A DNA stretch of 20,382 nucleotides, taken from NCBI GenBank assembly GCA_044356825.1, contig JBIKVM010000028.1:1-20382 (forward strand), written 5' to 3'. This document shows positions 8,577 to 16,200 of this stretch, piece by piece (positions within the stretch are counted from its first letter, which is position 1; each line of letters opens with the position of its first letter). The notes beneath the pieces are model-generated. The model was not told the origin of the DNA and searched no databases. It saw nothing but the letters and a program-made list of their open reading frames with translations. The translations under genes and the position numbers were made by a program. The stretch comes from JAUREX01 sp044356825 (GTDB taxonomy: Bacteria; Pseudomonadota; Alphaproteobacteria; Rhodobacterales; Rhodobacteraceae).

Positions 8577-9758
8577 TCAGTTCGTCTCGGCCGCAAGCGG
8601 CACGGGGTTGATCCTGTCTCCGTCGCGCACGAAGGATCCTGCCCTCGCCACGACCGTGTCACCCGCAGACAGGCCTTCGATGATCTCGATCCAGCCGCCG
8701 TCGCGAATGCCTGTGCGCACCGGAACGCGCGCGACCGCGCCGTCCACGACCTTCATCACCGTCGCGCCGTCAGCCGCAGCTCCGACGGCCGTCACCGGCA
8801 CGGCGAGGGCGGCGCGCTCGACCACGAGGATCTCGGCCTCCATGAACATGCCCGCGCGCACCTCGGTCGCATCGGAGATGCTGATGCGTGCACGCCCGAG
8901 GCGGGTCTGGGTGTCAATCGTGGGTTCGACAAGGCGGATCGTCCCGGCGAGCGGGCCGCTCGTTCCGACGCCGCGCAATTTGGCTGCAAGACCGGGCGCC
9001 AGACGGACGACATCGCCCTCTGCAATCTCTGCGCGCAATTCGAGCGCGCCGTCCCGGATCAACTGGAACATCGGCTGCCCGGCGGCCGAAGCGATGCCGC
9101 CGAGGACGGCGTTGCGCACGGTGATCTCGCCCGCGACGGGGGCGCGAACCTCTGTCCGGGCAAGCTGGAGTTCGACATTGGCAAGTTGCGCCTCGGCGAG
9201 CGCCAACTGGGCGCGCGCCGCCTCGAGCGATTGGGTCGCGACGGTCACGCGCGCGGTCGCGCTGATGGCATTCGCGCTCGCCTGATCGGCCGCAGCTCGT
9301 GAGACCGTACCCTGCTTTTGCAACGCCTGCGTGCGTTCGTTCACCCGCTGGGCCTCGTCCGCCGCGGTGCGCGCCTCGAGCAGTTGCGCCTCAGCCTGGG
9401 CGATGGTGGCGCGCGCCGCCGCGATCGAGGCGGCAAACTGGCTGCGCTGCAGATCGAGCGTCATCTTCGAGAGACGGGCGAGAACCTGCCCCGCCTCGAC
9501 CCTGTCGCCCACATCGGCCTCGAGTGACTCGATCGGCTGGCCTTCGATCAGGGGCGCGACCTGGACAGTCTCGACCGGCGCGACAAGCCCCGACGCTATG
9601 ACGCGGTCGCGCAGGACGCGCTCCGCCGCGGCGATGACGGTGATGGCAGGCAGCGTCTGGGCCGGGGCGGCGGCGGGCGCCTCCTGCGCGTCAAGGCGCG
9701 CAACGGGCGCGACGAGGCCAAGCGCAAGGGCAGAGGCGACGAGGACGAGGCGAAGCAT
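8577..9758 (-). CDS. RND periplasmic adaptor (membrane fusion protein, HlyD/AcrA family)
   Basis: This 393-residue adaptor links an RND pump to an outer-membrane channel. It has an N-terminal signal peptide (MLRLVLVASALALGLVAP..., likely cut near LDA-QEA) with no lipobox cysteine, so it is probably a soluble or uncleaved-anchor adaptor rather than a lipoprotein. Next come a lipoyl-like half (IEGQPIESLEADVGDRVEAG) and an Ala/Gln/Glu-rich coiled coil (roughly residues 100-195). The second lipoyl half (LARTEVRAPVAGEITVRN), a beta-barrel and a membrane-proximal domain ending GLSAGDTVV follow. ATG 9758 is chosen, 2 bp after the TetR stop with AAAGG upstream. A TTG at 9764 overlapping that stop is the alternative. 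It sits between the repressor and the pump in one operon. Confidence 0.93.
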   Translation of the reverse strand: MLRLVLVASALALGLVAPVARLDAQEAPAAAPAQTLPAITVIAAAERVLRDRVIASGLVAPVETVQVAPLIEGQPIESLEADVGDRVEAGQVLARLSKMTLDLQRSQFAASIAAARATIAQAEAQLLEARTAADEAQRVNERTQALQKQGTVSRAAADQASANAISATARVTVATQSLEAARAQLALAEAQLANVELQLARTEVRAPVAGEITVRNAVLGGIASAAGQPMFQLIRDGALELRAEIAEGDVVRLAPGLAAKLRGVGTSGPLAGTIRLVEPTIDTQTRLGRARISISDATEVRAGMFMEAEILVVERAALAVPVTAVGAAADGATVMKVVDGAVARVPVRTGIRDGGWIEIIEGLSAGDTVVARAGSFVRDGDRINPVPLAAETN

Positions 9759-9760
9759 GG

Positions 9761-10411
9761 TCAAGCCTTTGAAGAGGAAAAATGAGACTCGGCGACGACA
9801 TCGTCGAGGGTCCGGTCTATGTTACGCAGCAGAAGCGCGGTCAGATTTCCCCGCTCCGCAGGATCGGCGCCACGATCGCACAGCGCGGCCTTGACGAGCA
9901 GGACGAGGAGCCGCGCATGGCCACCGAACCGGTGCGCGCAGGTTTCGTCGCTGAGGCCCGTGATCCGCGCGAAGACCGCAGTGAGATAGGTGGTGACCCG
10001 ATCCTCCATCCGCCGGGCGATGGCCGCGACTTCGGGCTTGCGATAGGCCGCAGCGGTGATCTCGGCCATGATCGCGCTTTCAATCGGGCAGGGCTCGCGT
10101 GCCACACGGCGAAAGATCACCGCGCGCAGTGCGGCCTTGGGATCGTCCGAGGCGGTCACGTCGTGGAACTCCTGTTCGATTTCCTGAAGGTCATGGGCGA
10201 TCAGCGCCTCGACGATGGCGGCCTTCGAGGGGAAATAGCGGTAGAAGTTGCCCACGCTCATGCCCGTCGTCCGAGCGAGGTCTTGCATCGAGGCCCCGTC
10301 GAACCCCTTGACGGCGAAGGCCTGTCGCACGCGCTCGAGGATCTCGGCGCTGCGCGGGTCAGGCGCCGGCGCGGCCGGGCGCAAGATGAGGGGTTCGGAC
10401 AACAAAGCCAT
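9761..10411 (-). CDS. TetR/AcrR family repressor of the efflux operon
   Basis: This regulator is 216 residues long from ATG 10411. The N-terminal TetR helix-turn-helix is clear: ILERVRQAFAVKGFDGASM, then DLARTTGMSVGNFYRYFPSK, the classic recognition-helix pattern ending in YxYFxSK, then AAIVEALI. The rest is the all-helical ligand-binding and dimerisation domain, with a Cys/Pro-containing segment REPCPIESAIMAEI. It is the first gene of the repressor-adaptor-pump operon, so negative autoregulation with induction by a pump substrate is the expected mode. The frame also allows ATG 10438, but that codon lies inside the 16-bp palindrome, only ~4 bp from the predicted transcription start, and has no ribosome binding site. 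Neither start has a good Shine-Dalgarno. Confidence 0.9.
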   Translation of the reverse strand: MALLSEPLILRPAAPAPDPRSAEILERVRQAFAVKGFDGASMQDLARTTGMSVGNFYRYFPSKAAIVEALIAHDLQEIEQEFHDVTASDDPKAALRAVIFRRVAREPCPIESAIMAEITAAAYRKPEVAAIARRMEDRVTTYLTAVFARITGLSDETCAHRFGGHARLLVLLVKAALCDRGADPAERGNLTALLLRNIDRTLDDVVAESHFSSSKA

Positions 10412-10424
10412 GACACCGACAGAG

Positions 10425-10440
10425 GAATGAACGTTCATTC
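10425..10440. promoter_or_regulatory. Palindromic operator for the TetR regulator
   Basis: GAATGAAC (10425-10432) is followed immediately by its perfect reverse complement GTTCATTC (10433-10440). A 16-bp perfect palindrome of this type is typical of TetR-family operators. It lies directly downstream of the predicted -10 element of the efflux operon and upstream of the preferred repressor start. Binding here would block transcription of the repressor, adaptor and pump genes together. Confidence 0.8.
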
Positions 10441-10448
10441 ATGGGCGC

Positions 10449-10476
10449 GATATAACGTCGCGCCCTGTCGCGTCAA
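10449..10476 (-). promoter_or_regulatory. Sigma70-like promoter of the efflux operon
   Basis: Read on the minus strand, TTGACG (10471-10476) and TATATC (10449-10454) are separated by 16 bp. This puts the transcription start near 10442, next to the palindrome at 10425-10440. The stretch around the -10 is AT-rich against a GC-rich background. It fits an autoregulated TetR promoter. Confidence 0.55.
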
Positions 10477-10495
10477 GGGCTTCGGCCCGGTCCGC

Positions 10496-11473
10496 TCAAT
10501 CGGCGCGGGGGCGGCTGTCCGGGAGATCAGCCGGTCGGATGCGGTCTGCGCTGCTGCCTGGCCATGGCCAGAGCGGGTGTGCGACGGGATCCTTGCCGCG
10601 TGTCAGGAAGCGGCCGAAGACCTCGCCGTAGGAGGCGAAGAGATAGCCCTCGTTGCGGCGCAGGTAATGGCTGCGGTTGGCCCGGTAGACGGCCGGCAGC
10701 CGGTACCACGGCACCCCCGGGTGCATGTGGTGGACGGCGTGGAAGTTGTTGTTGAGGAAGAGGAGCGACAGCGGCCCGCGGTCCTCGATGATGACCGTCC
10801 GCGCCCGCGCGGCCTCATGCGCGCGATGTTCGAGGAAGGTGCGGATGCGCAGCAGCCCCTGCCCCACCCAGGCGGCCGCGAGGTAGGCCCACCACGGCAT
10901 CGGCGCCGCCGCCACCCACGCCACCACCGGCACGAGGCCCACAAGATGCAGCGCCCAGTCGCGCCGCACCGGCCCCGCGCCCGCCATCGCAAGCCGCCAT
11001 TCCGTCCGCAGCCACAGCGCGTTGCCCAGGATCGGCCCGATCACGATCCGGCCCAGAAGCGTGTTGTTGGCCCTAAAAAGCGCCCGCGCCCAGCCCGGCA
11101 GCCGCGCCCATTGCGCCGGGTCGAGATAGTTCGACTCCGGATCATCATAGGGATCGGTCAGAACCGGGTCGTGGTGGTGGGCCAGATGCGTGTCGCGAAA
11201 CCGCCCGTAGGGCACCGTCAGCGTCAGCGCCGGCCACACCAGCGCCTCGTTGAGCCAGCGCAGACGAAACGGATGGCCATGCAGCACCTCGTGCTGGCAC
11301 GACGAGAACTGCGCGATCGCGATCCCGGCCAGAATGATCCCGAACAGCGGCGCAACCCCGTAGCCAACCGTCGTCCCCGCCGCCCAGAGCGCATAACTCG
11401 CACCGATCATCCCAAGCGTCGGCCACTCCACACTCGGAAGCGCAGCATGGGGTGAGTGTCGGGGCGTGGTCAT
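10496..11473 (-). CDS. Membrane fatty acid desaturase-type di-iron protein
   Basis: This 325-residue integral membrane protein of the fatty-acid desaturase/hydroxylase superfamily has three histidine boxes for the di-iron site: HEVLHGH (61-67), HLAHHHD (96-102) and HAVHHMHP (245-252). Hydrophobic segments around residues 20-55, 75-88, 140-155 and 173-210 give the usual four-helix membrane arrangement. Such enzymes use O2 and electrons from ferredoxin or cytochrome b5 partners to desaturate or hydroxylate acyl chains or other hydrophobic substrates. The substrate here is unknown. It is the last gene of a unit with two binding proteins, and its ATG overlaps the upstream stop codon (ATGA, 11470-11473), so translation is coupled. 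No dedicated electron donor is adjacent. Hydroxylation of a small molecule is an alternative to lipid desaturation. Confidence 0.85.
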   Translation of the reverse strand: MTTPRHSPHAALPSVEWPTLGMIGASYALWAAGTTVGYGVAPLFGIILAGIAIAQFSSCQHEVLHGHPFRLRWLNEALVWPALTLTVPYGRFRDTHLAHHHDPVLTDPYDDPESNYLDPAQWARLPGWARALFRANNTLLGRIVIGPILGNALWLRTEWRLAMAGAGPVRRDWALHLVGLVPVVAWVAAAPMPWWAYLAAAWVGQGLLRIRTFLEHRAHEAARARTVIIEDRGPLSLLFLNNNFHAVHHMHPGVPWYRLPAVYRANRSHYLRRNEGYLFASYGEVFGRFLTRGKDPVAHPLWPWPGSSADRIRPADLPDSRPRAD

Positions 11474-12234
11474 GCGTGCGCAGCCTCGGGCAGGGGCGGG
11501 ATCGGCAGGGCGAGATAGGAGGCAGAAGGGATTGCCGCAACACCGCGCAGTCCCAGCACATCGCGCGCCCCGGCAGGCATACGCTCGCCTGCCTCGGCAA
11601 GGGCGGCGGCGATGGCCGGCGCGTCCTGCCCGCGCGCCGTGATGCAGGGAAGGCCGGGTGTTGGGGCCGTCCGGTCGAGCACGCGCAGCGCGCCCGCCGC
11701 CGGGTCACGATCGCGCAGGAGGCGCCAGGTGACTGCGTCGATCGCGGCAAGGTCGGCCTCGCCCCGCGCGACCGCCCGCATCGAGAGGCGATGCGCCCCC
11801 GTCCGCGGCCCGGTCCGGAACCGGATGCCCGCCGCCGCCGCATGGGCAAGCGGTGCCGCCCAGCCCGATTGCGATATCCCCTCATTGTAGGCCAACCGCG
11901 CGCCGTCAAAGTCGTGCAGGCCCCTGCGGCCATCCTCGGCCCGCACGACGATGGCCGAGCAGTAATGGCCCGCCTGGCAACCCTCGAGGCCGAAATCGGG
12001 CGTTCCAACCAGTTCGACGTGGTCGTGGAGCACGCTCCGATAAGGCAAGCCGCAGGTCTGCGAGAGCAGAAGATCCGGCCGCCGCCAGTGCGCGAGCAGA
12101 TCGCGCTCGGGCTGGTCGCGCAGCACGGGCGCCGGCAGGCCGGCCGCGCGCAGCGCCGCGCGGATGGCCTGCCACCAAGCTTCGGTCGCGGCGGCGACCT
12201 CGGGCAGGTCATACATCGGCAGCGAGACGATCAT
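11470..12234 (-). CDS. PhnD-like phosphate/phosphonate-type binding protein lacking a signal peptide
   Basis: This 254-residue protein resembles the PhnD/phosphate-phosphite-phosphonate periplasmic-binding-like fold. Typical blocks are the N-terminal SLPMYDLPEVAAATEAWW, the mid-protein DLLLSQTCGLPYRS, the binding-lobe LAYNEGISQSGWAAPL, and the repeat-lobe GEADLAAIDAVTWRLL. There is no signal sequence: the chain begins MIVSLPMYDLP, which is already the first beta strand of the fold. It is therefore probably cytoplasmic, acting as a sensor, carrier or enzyme accessory rather than as an ABC transporter receptor. The start is ATG 12234, 25 bp after the solute-binding protein stop and with only a weak ribosome binding site. 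Its stop overlaps the desaturase start by 4 bp. The ligand is unknown, and phosphonate should not be assumed. Confidence 0.75.
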   Translation of the reverse strand: MIVSLPMYDLPEVAAATEAWWQAIRAALRAAGLPAPVLRDQPERDLLAHWRRPDLLLSQTCGLPYRSVLHDHVELVGTPDFGLEGCQAGHYCSAIVVRAEDGRRGLHDFDGARLAYNEGISQSGWAAPLAHAAAAGIRFRTGPRTGAHRLSMRAVARGEADLAAIDAVTWRLLRDRDPAAGALRVLDRTAPTPGLPCITARGQDAPAIAAALAEAGERMPAGARDVLGLRGVAAIPSASYLALPIPPLPEAAHA

Positions 12235-12259
12235 GCCGTGTCCCGCGGCGCTGCACGCC

Positions 12260-13903
12260 TCAGGCCTCGATCCAGACCCGCTCGAGAAATTGGTAGAACG
12301 CCTGATGCGCCCCGAGCCCCTTCACCTTCGGGTGGTAGGACCGATAGACCGACCGCCAGTAGGGTTGCACGATCACGCCTTCGTCGCGCAGGATCTGCTG
12401 GAGCCTGGCCATGATGTCGCGCCGCTTCAGCGGGTCTGCAGTCGCTGTCGCAACTGTCAGGAGAGCGTCGAACTCGGCATTGCTGAAGGCCGTCTCGGTC
12501 CAGATCGCCCCGGTCTTGTAGGCGAGCATGTAGACCTGCACCCCAAGCGCCCGCCCGGCCCATTGCGAGGCCGAGAACGGATACTTGTCCCAGTCGTTCC
12601 AGAAGGTCGCGCCGGGGATCAGTGTACGCTTCACCTTGAAGCCCGCATCGCGCATCTGCGCCGCGACAACGTTGCAACTGTCTGCCTGCCATTCCTCTTC
12701 CTGCGAGATGAGGTCGAATTCGTGCTCTTCCTGCCCTGCTTCGCGCAAGAGCGCCAGAGCCTGCAGAGGATCATGCACCGCCGGGCCGATGTCGGCGTAA
12801 TCGGCGTGCATCGGGCCGGCGTGATGGTTCTCTGCGACGATTCCGGCACCATTGTAGCCCAGTTCGAGCACATCGGCATTGTTGACCGCCAGCTGAAGCG
12901 CGCGCCGGACCCTCAGATCGTCATAGGGCTTGCTGAGCTGGTTGAGCCGCAGCACAAGCGTCTGCGCGGTCGCGATCCCTTCCGTCACGATGCCGGAGGC
13001 CTCGAGCAGGGGAATGAAGGCCGGTGCGGTCTGGTAGTTGGCTTCGACCTCTCCTGCCTCGAACGCCGCAACCATGGCCGTTGCATCCGTTCCGGTATCG
13101 ATCCATTCGATGCCGTCAAGCCAGACCTCTCCGCCCCACCAGCCGCTTTCCTTGCGCCGCACCTCGGCGCGAAAGCCTGTCTCGTAGCTTATGATCTCGA
13201 AGGGTCCAGTGCCGATGGCGAGCGCCTTCAACGGATCGTCGGACCCGTTGTAGGAGCGGTGCATCACGAGCGAAGGGTAGTCGGCAAGATTGGCAATGAG
13301 CGAGATGTCGGCCTCGCGGAGATTGAGGCGGACGGTATGGTCATCCACCCGCTCGATCGCGCCGGGCAGAATCTGCTTGCTCTCGGGATCGAGCAGGGCG
13401 CCAAGTCGCGCCGACATCGAGTTGCCCTCGACGCTCGCATCCGCCCAGCGGTTGAGGTTGAAGATCACGTCGTCGGCTGTGAAATCGTCGCCGTTCGACC
13501 ATTTGATCCCTTTGCGGACGTTGAAGGTGTAGGTGCGCGCATCGTCGCTCGCCTCCCAGCTCTCGAGCAGGTGCGGCTTGAAGGTGAAGTCGCTGTCCCA
13601 GCGAACGAGATACTCGCAGCAGCAATTCGTCACCACCGCCATCTCGGTCCATTCGAAGAGCCGCGGGTCGCGGAACGCCTTGATGAGCATCTGCACCCGC
13701 AGCTTGCCGCCCTTCACGGGCGTTCCTGCCTGTGCTTCGGCTGGCGCGATGCCGCCAAGCGCATAGGCTCCGGCAGCGCTGACGCCCCAGGCGGCCATGA
13801 CCGCGAAGAACTCGCGGCGATCCATTCTGCCCGCCCGGAACGCCTTCGCCGTTTCTTCGGCGAAAGGATGGATCGAGCGCTGCGTGAGCATGTGTTCGGA
13901 CAT
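12260..13903 (-). CDS. ABC transporter substrate-binding protein, family 5 (peptide/nickel/opine type)
   Basis: This 547-residue protein belongs to the SBP_bac_5 family, which delivers peptides, opines or other small molecules to ABC importers. The N-terminus has a probable Tat signal: DRREFF (28-33) followed by a hydrophobic stretch and a likely cleavage site near AEAQA (55-59). Family blocks are visible: LLESWEASDD, YTFNVRKGIKWSNGDDFTADDVIFNLNRW, IGTGPFEIISYETG, and DLRVRRALQLAVNNADV. An unusual run of three cysteines, NCCCEY (93-98), follows the first strand. The start is ATG 13903 with a near-perfect AAGGAGGG (13911-13918), implying strong translation. Unusually, no permease or ATPase gene follows. 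The next genes encode the PhnD-like protein and a desaturase. The ligand is unknown; a quaternary amine would fit the neighbouring catabolic genes but is inference. Confidence 0.9.
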   Translation of the reverse strand: MSEHMLTQRSIHPFAEETAKAFRAGRMDRREFFAVMAAWGVSAAGAYALGGIAPAEAQAGTPVKGGKLRVQMLIKAFRDPRLFEWTEMAVVTNCCCEYLVRWDSDFTFKPHLLESWEASDDARTYTFNVRKGIKWSNGDDFTADDVIFNLNRWADASVEGNSMSARLGALLDPESKQILPGAIERVDDHTVRLNLREADISLIANLADYPSLVMHRSYNGSDDPLKALAIGTGPFEIISYETGFRAEVRRKESGWWGGEVWLDGIEWIDTGTDATAMVAAFEAGEVEANYQTAPAFIPLLEASGIVTEGIATAQTLVLRLNQLSKPYDDLRVRRALQLAVNNADVLELGYNGAGIVAENHHAGPMHADYADIGPAVHDPLQALALLREAGQEEHEFDLISQEEEWQADSCNVVAAQMRDAGFKVKRTLIPGATFWNDWDKYPFSASQWAGRALGVQVYMLAYKTGAIWTETAFSNAEFDALLTVATATADPLKRRDIMARLQQILRDEGVIVQPYWRSVYRSYHPKVKGLGAHQAFYQFLERVWIEA

Positions 13904-14026
13904 CCGATCTCCCTCCTTGTTGCGTCAGCGCTCGTGGCGTTGCAGACACCGCCAGCGGACTGGCCTGACCTTTTCTTGACACTGAGGGAGTAGCATCCGG
14001 AAAGTTGGCCTGGGCAACTGCATAAA

Positions 14027-14054
14027 TCCTGAACCAGACCTCAGGAAATCTGAG
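14027..14054. promoter_or_regulatory. Overlapping inverted repeats upstream of the solute-binding protein
   Basis: TCCTGA (14027-14032) and TCAGGA (14041-14046) form one inverted repeat with an 8-bp spacer. CTCAG (14040-14044) and CTGAG (14050-14054) form a second that shares bases with it. They lie ~125-150 bp upstream of the solute-binding protein ATG and just upstream of a weak -35-like TTGCCC on the minus strand (14012-14017). An activator or repressor site is plausible; alternative hairpins are the other option. Confidence 0.35.
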
Positions 14055-14064
14055 CCTTTAGCTG

Positions 14065-14089
14065 CCCTTGGCCTCGGTTGCGCCAAGGG
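14065..14089 (-). terminator. Possible terminator after the demethylase operon
   Basis: CCCTTGGC (14065-14072) and GCCAAGGG (14082-14089) form a perfect 8-bp stem with a 9-nt loop, 68 bp downstream of the oxidoreductase stop codon. On the minus strand there is no T tract after the stem. It could still end the LysR-side operon, since the next gene (13903) has its own strong ribosome binding site and upstream repeats. Confidence 0.4.
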
Positions 14090-14157
14090 GCGGTCCTGTG
14101 CCGGATCGCCGAACCACGCGGGTGCTTTCCAATTGACGGAAGAGTGGCCGGGCTGTT

Positions 14158-16200
14158 TCACATGTCCTTGCAGAGCCGCAGCGCATCGAGAAGGGCCGCG
14201 TGGATGTCGCGCCCGGCCACCGCATCGCCCACCTTGTAGAGCCGCATGTCGCCCCCCGCCCCGGGCTGCGGCCCGGCCGCGAGCAGGGCCGCGAGGTCGG
14301 TCACGCCACGGTTGGCCGAAAGGGGCTTCAGCGCCGCGAAGATCTCGCCCACGGGCTCCGTGCCGCATTCGGCGACGACGATATCGACCCGCCGCACCAC
14401 CTCGGGCCCGCCGTATTCATGCGCGAGCACCGCCTCGAAGCCGTTGCCCGCCCGCCGCACCGCGCCGAGCCGCCGGTCGGTGCTGAGTGTGACGCCCGCG
14501 CGCGCGAGGTTGCCGAGATAGACCGGATAGCTCGACCCGCCGAGGTCGCGCCCGATCATCCGGTCGGGTGTCGCGAGTTCGACGGCAAGGCCGCGCCGGG
14601 CGAGGAACTCGGCGAGCGAGACCGCGTTGTGGCCGCCCGCCTCGTCGTGGATCAGCACCGACCGGCCCGCCTCGGGCGGGGCGGCGAGGATGTCCCACGA
14701 TGACGCGACATGTTCGGCGCCCGCGATCGCGGGCGGCTTCGGCAGGCCGCCGGTCGCGTCGATGACGATGTCGGGCGCCTCGGCCAGCACCGTCGCCCCG
14801 TCGGCGAGCGTCCCGAGGCGAAGGTCGATGCCCAGATGCGCGATCTCGGCCGCCAGCCAGTCGGCGATGCCGATCAGGTCGCGCCGCCAGGCGGCGCGCG
14901 CGGCGATCACGATCTGCCCGCCGAGGCGCTGCCCGGCCTCGAACAGCACGACCGCGTGGCCCCGCAGCGCGAGCACCCGCGCGGCCTCCATCCCCGCGGG
15001 CCCGCCGCCGACGACGACGGCGCGCAGCCGCCGCGGGGCGGGCGCCACGGCGTGCGGCAGCCATGTCTCGCGCCCCGTGGCGGCGTTGTGCAGGCAGACG
15101 GCGTCCTTGCCGGCATAGACGCGGTCGATGCAATAGGCCGCGCCCACGCAGGGCCGGATCCGCGCCTCATCGCCCGAGAGGAGCTTGGCCACGATATGCG
15201 GGTCGGCGATGTGGCCGCGCGTCATCCCGACGAGGTCGACCGCCCCGCTTTCCACCGCATGCGCGGCCGTGCCCATGTCGGTGATCCGCGTCGCATGCAG
15301 CACCGGCAGCCCCGCATCGGCGCGAAACGCCCGCACGGGCGCGAGCCAGGGCGCGATCGGGCGGGCCATGCCGGGGATGACCTCGGCGATCGAGGCGTTC
15401 GTGGCCCCGCCCGCGCCGATGAGGTTCACGAGGTCGATGAGCCCCTCGTCGCGCGCCCGTGCCGCCACCGCGCGGCATTCGGCGCCGTCCGGGCCGCCCT
15501 CGCTGCTTTCGTCGTGGCTCAGGCGCAAGGAAACGATGAAATCCCCCGGCACCGCCCGCCGCACGCCGCGCAGCACCTCGAGCAGGAAGCGCATCCGGTT
15601 CTCGAGGCTGCCGCCCCAGGCGTCGGTCCGGCGGTTCGCGGCGGGCGAGAGGAACTGGCCCGGCAGATGCGAGGTGACGAACACCTCCACCCCGTCGAGC
15701 CCCGCCTCGGCGCAGCGGCCGGCGGCGGCGGCATAATCGGCGATGACGCGCGCGATGTCCTCGGGCTCCATCGCGCGGGGCATGGCGTGGTGGGCGGGGT
15801 CGCGCTCGGCCGAGGGTGCGATGGGCGCGATCCAGTCGCCGCTGTCCCAGGCCGTCCGCCGCCCCATGTGGCTGATCTGGCACATGATGAGCGCGCCGTG
15901 GCGATGGACGCGGGCGCCAAGCGCGCGCAGATGCGGGATCACCGCGTCGCGGCTGAGGTCGATCTGGCCGTAGATCGAGGTCACATCCCCCGAGACGATC
16001 GACGACCCCCCGCACATGGTGAGGGCGAGGCCCCCGCGCGCCTTTTCCTCGTGATAGGCCTGATACCGCTCGAGCGGCATGCCCCCCTCGGCATAGCCCG
16101 GCGCGTGGGCGGTGCTGACGATGCGGTTGCGCAGCGTGCGGCCCCGCAGCGTGAGCGGCTCGAAGAGCGGCCGCAGCCCCGCGCGCACCGCCTCAGTCAT
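14158..16200 (-). CDS. FMN/FAD iron-sulfur oxidoreductase, TMADH/StcD/DgcA type (N-demethylase-like)
   Basis: This 680-residue enzyme has an N-terminal old-yellow-enzyme FMN barrel and a C-terminal FAD/NAD(P)-type dinucleotide domain, as in trimethylamine dehydrogenase, 2,4-dienoyl-CoA reductase and the N-methylproline and dimethylglycine demethylases StcD and DgcA. Visible blocks are MCQISHMGRR (106-115), GQFLSPAANRRTD (181-193), GGSLENRMRF (196-205) and VVVGGGPAGMEAARVLALRG (395-414). The usual HGAHGYL catalytic block is replaced by VTSHLPG, as I recall for demethylase-type members. The iron-sulfur region reads CVGAAYC...C (C351, C357, C369); the expected second cysteine is A354, leaving three of four ligands. 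The ATG overlaps the MttB stop by 8 bp. Oxidative removal of an N-methyl group is the best guess for its role; the substrate is unknown. Confidence 0.88.
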   Translation of the reverse strand: MTEAVRAGLRPLFEPLTLRGRTLRNRIVSTAHAPGYAEGGMPLERYQAYHEEKARGGLALTMCGGSSIVSGDVTSIYGQIDLSRDAVIPHLRALGARVHRHGALIMCQISHMGRRTAWDSGDWIAPIAPSAERDPAHHAMPRAMEPEDIARVIADYAAAAGRCAEAGLDGVEVFVTSHLPGQFLSPAANRRTDAWGGSLENRMRFLLEVLRGVRRAVPGDFIVSLRLSHDESSEGGPDGAECRAVAARARDEGLIDLVNLIGAGGATNASIAEVIPGMARPIAPWLAPVRAFRADAGLPVLHATRITDMGTAAHAVESGAVDLVGMTRGHIADPHIVAKLLSGDEARIRPCVGAAYCIDRVYAGKDAVCLHNAATGRETWLPHAVAPAPRRLRAVVVGGGPAGMEAARVLALRGHAVVLFEAGQRLGGQIVIAARAAWRRDLIGIADWLAAEIAHLGIDLRLGTLADGATVLAEAPDIVIDATGGLPKPPAIAGAEHVASSWDILAAPPEAGRSVLIHDEAGGHNAVSLAEFLARRGLAVELATPDRMIGRDLGGSSYPVYLGNLARAGVTLSTDRRLGAVRRAGNGFEAVLAHEYGGPEVVRRVDIVVAECGTEPVGEIFAALKPLSANRGVTDLAALLAAGPQPGAGGDMRLYKVGDAVAGRDIHAALLDALRLCKDM

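Noticed and set aside
7564..9285. Long plus-strand frame antisense to the RND pump and adaptor genes
   Set aside because: It covers two well-supported genes in the opposite sense. Its composition (Arg, Asp, His, Gly) is that of antisense translation, and no motifs are visible.
13930..13960. Possible sigma54 (-24/-12) promoter for the binding-protein gene
   Set aside because: A TGGCGGTGTCTGCA match exists on the minus strand, but the GG-to-GC spacing is 10 rather than the required 12 bases.
12164..13993. A 609-codon open frame on the plus strand opposite the family-5 binding protein
   Set aside because: It lies entirely antisense to a clear SBP_bac_5 gene. Its product is Arg/His-rich without domains, and such antisense frames are expected in GC-rich DNA.
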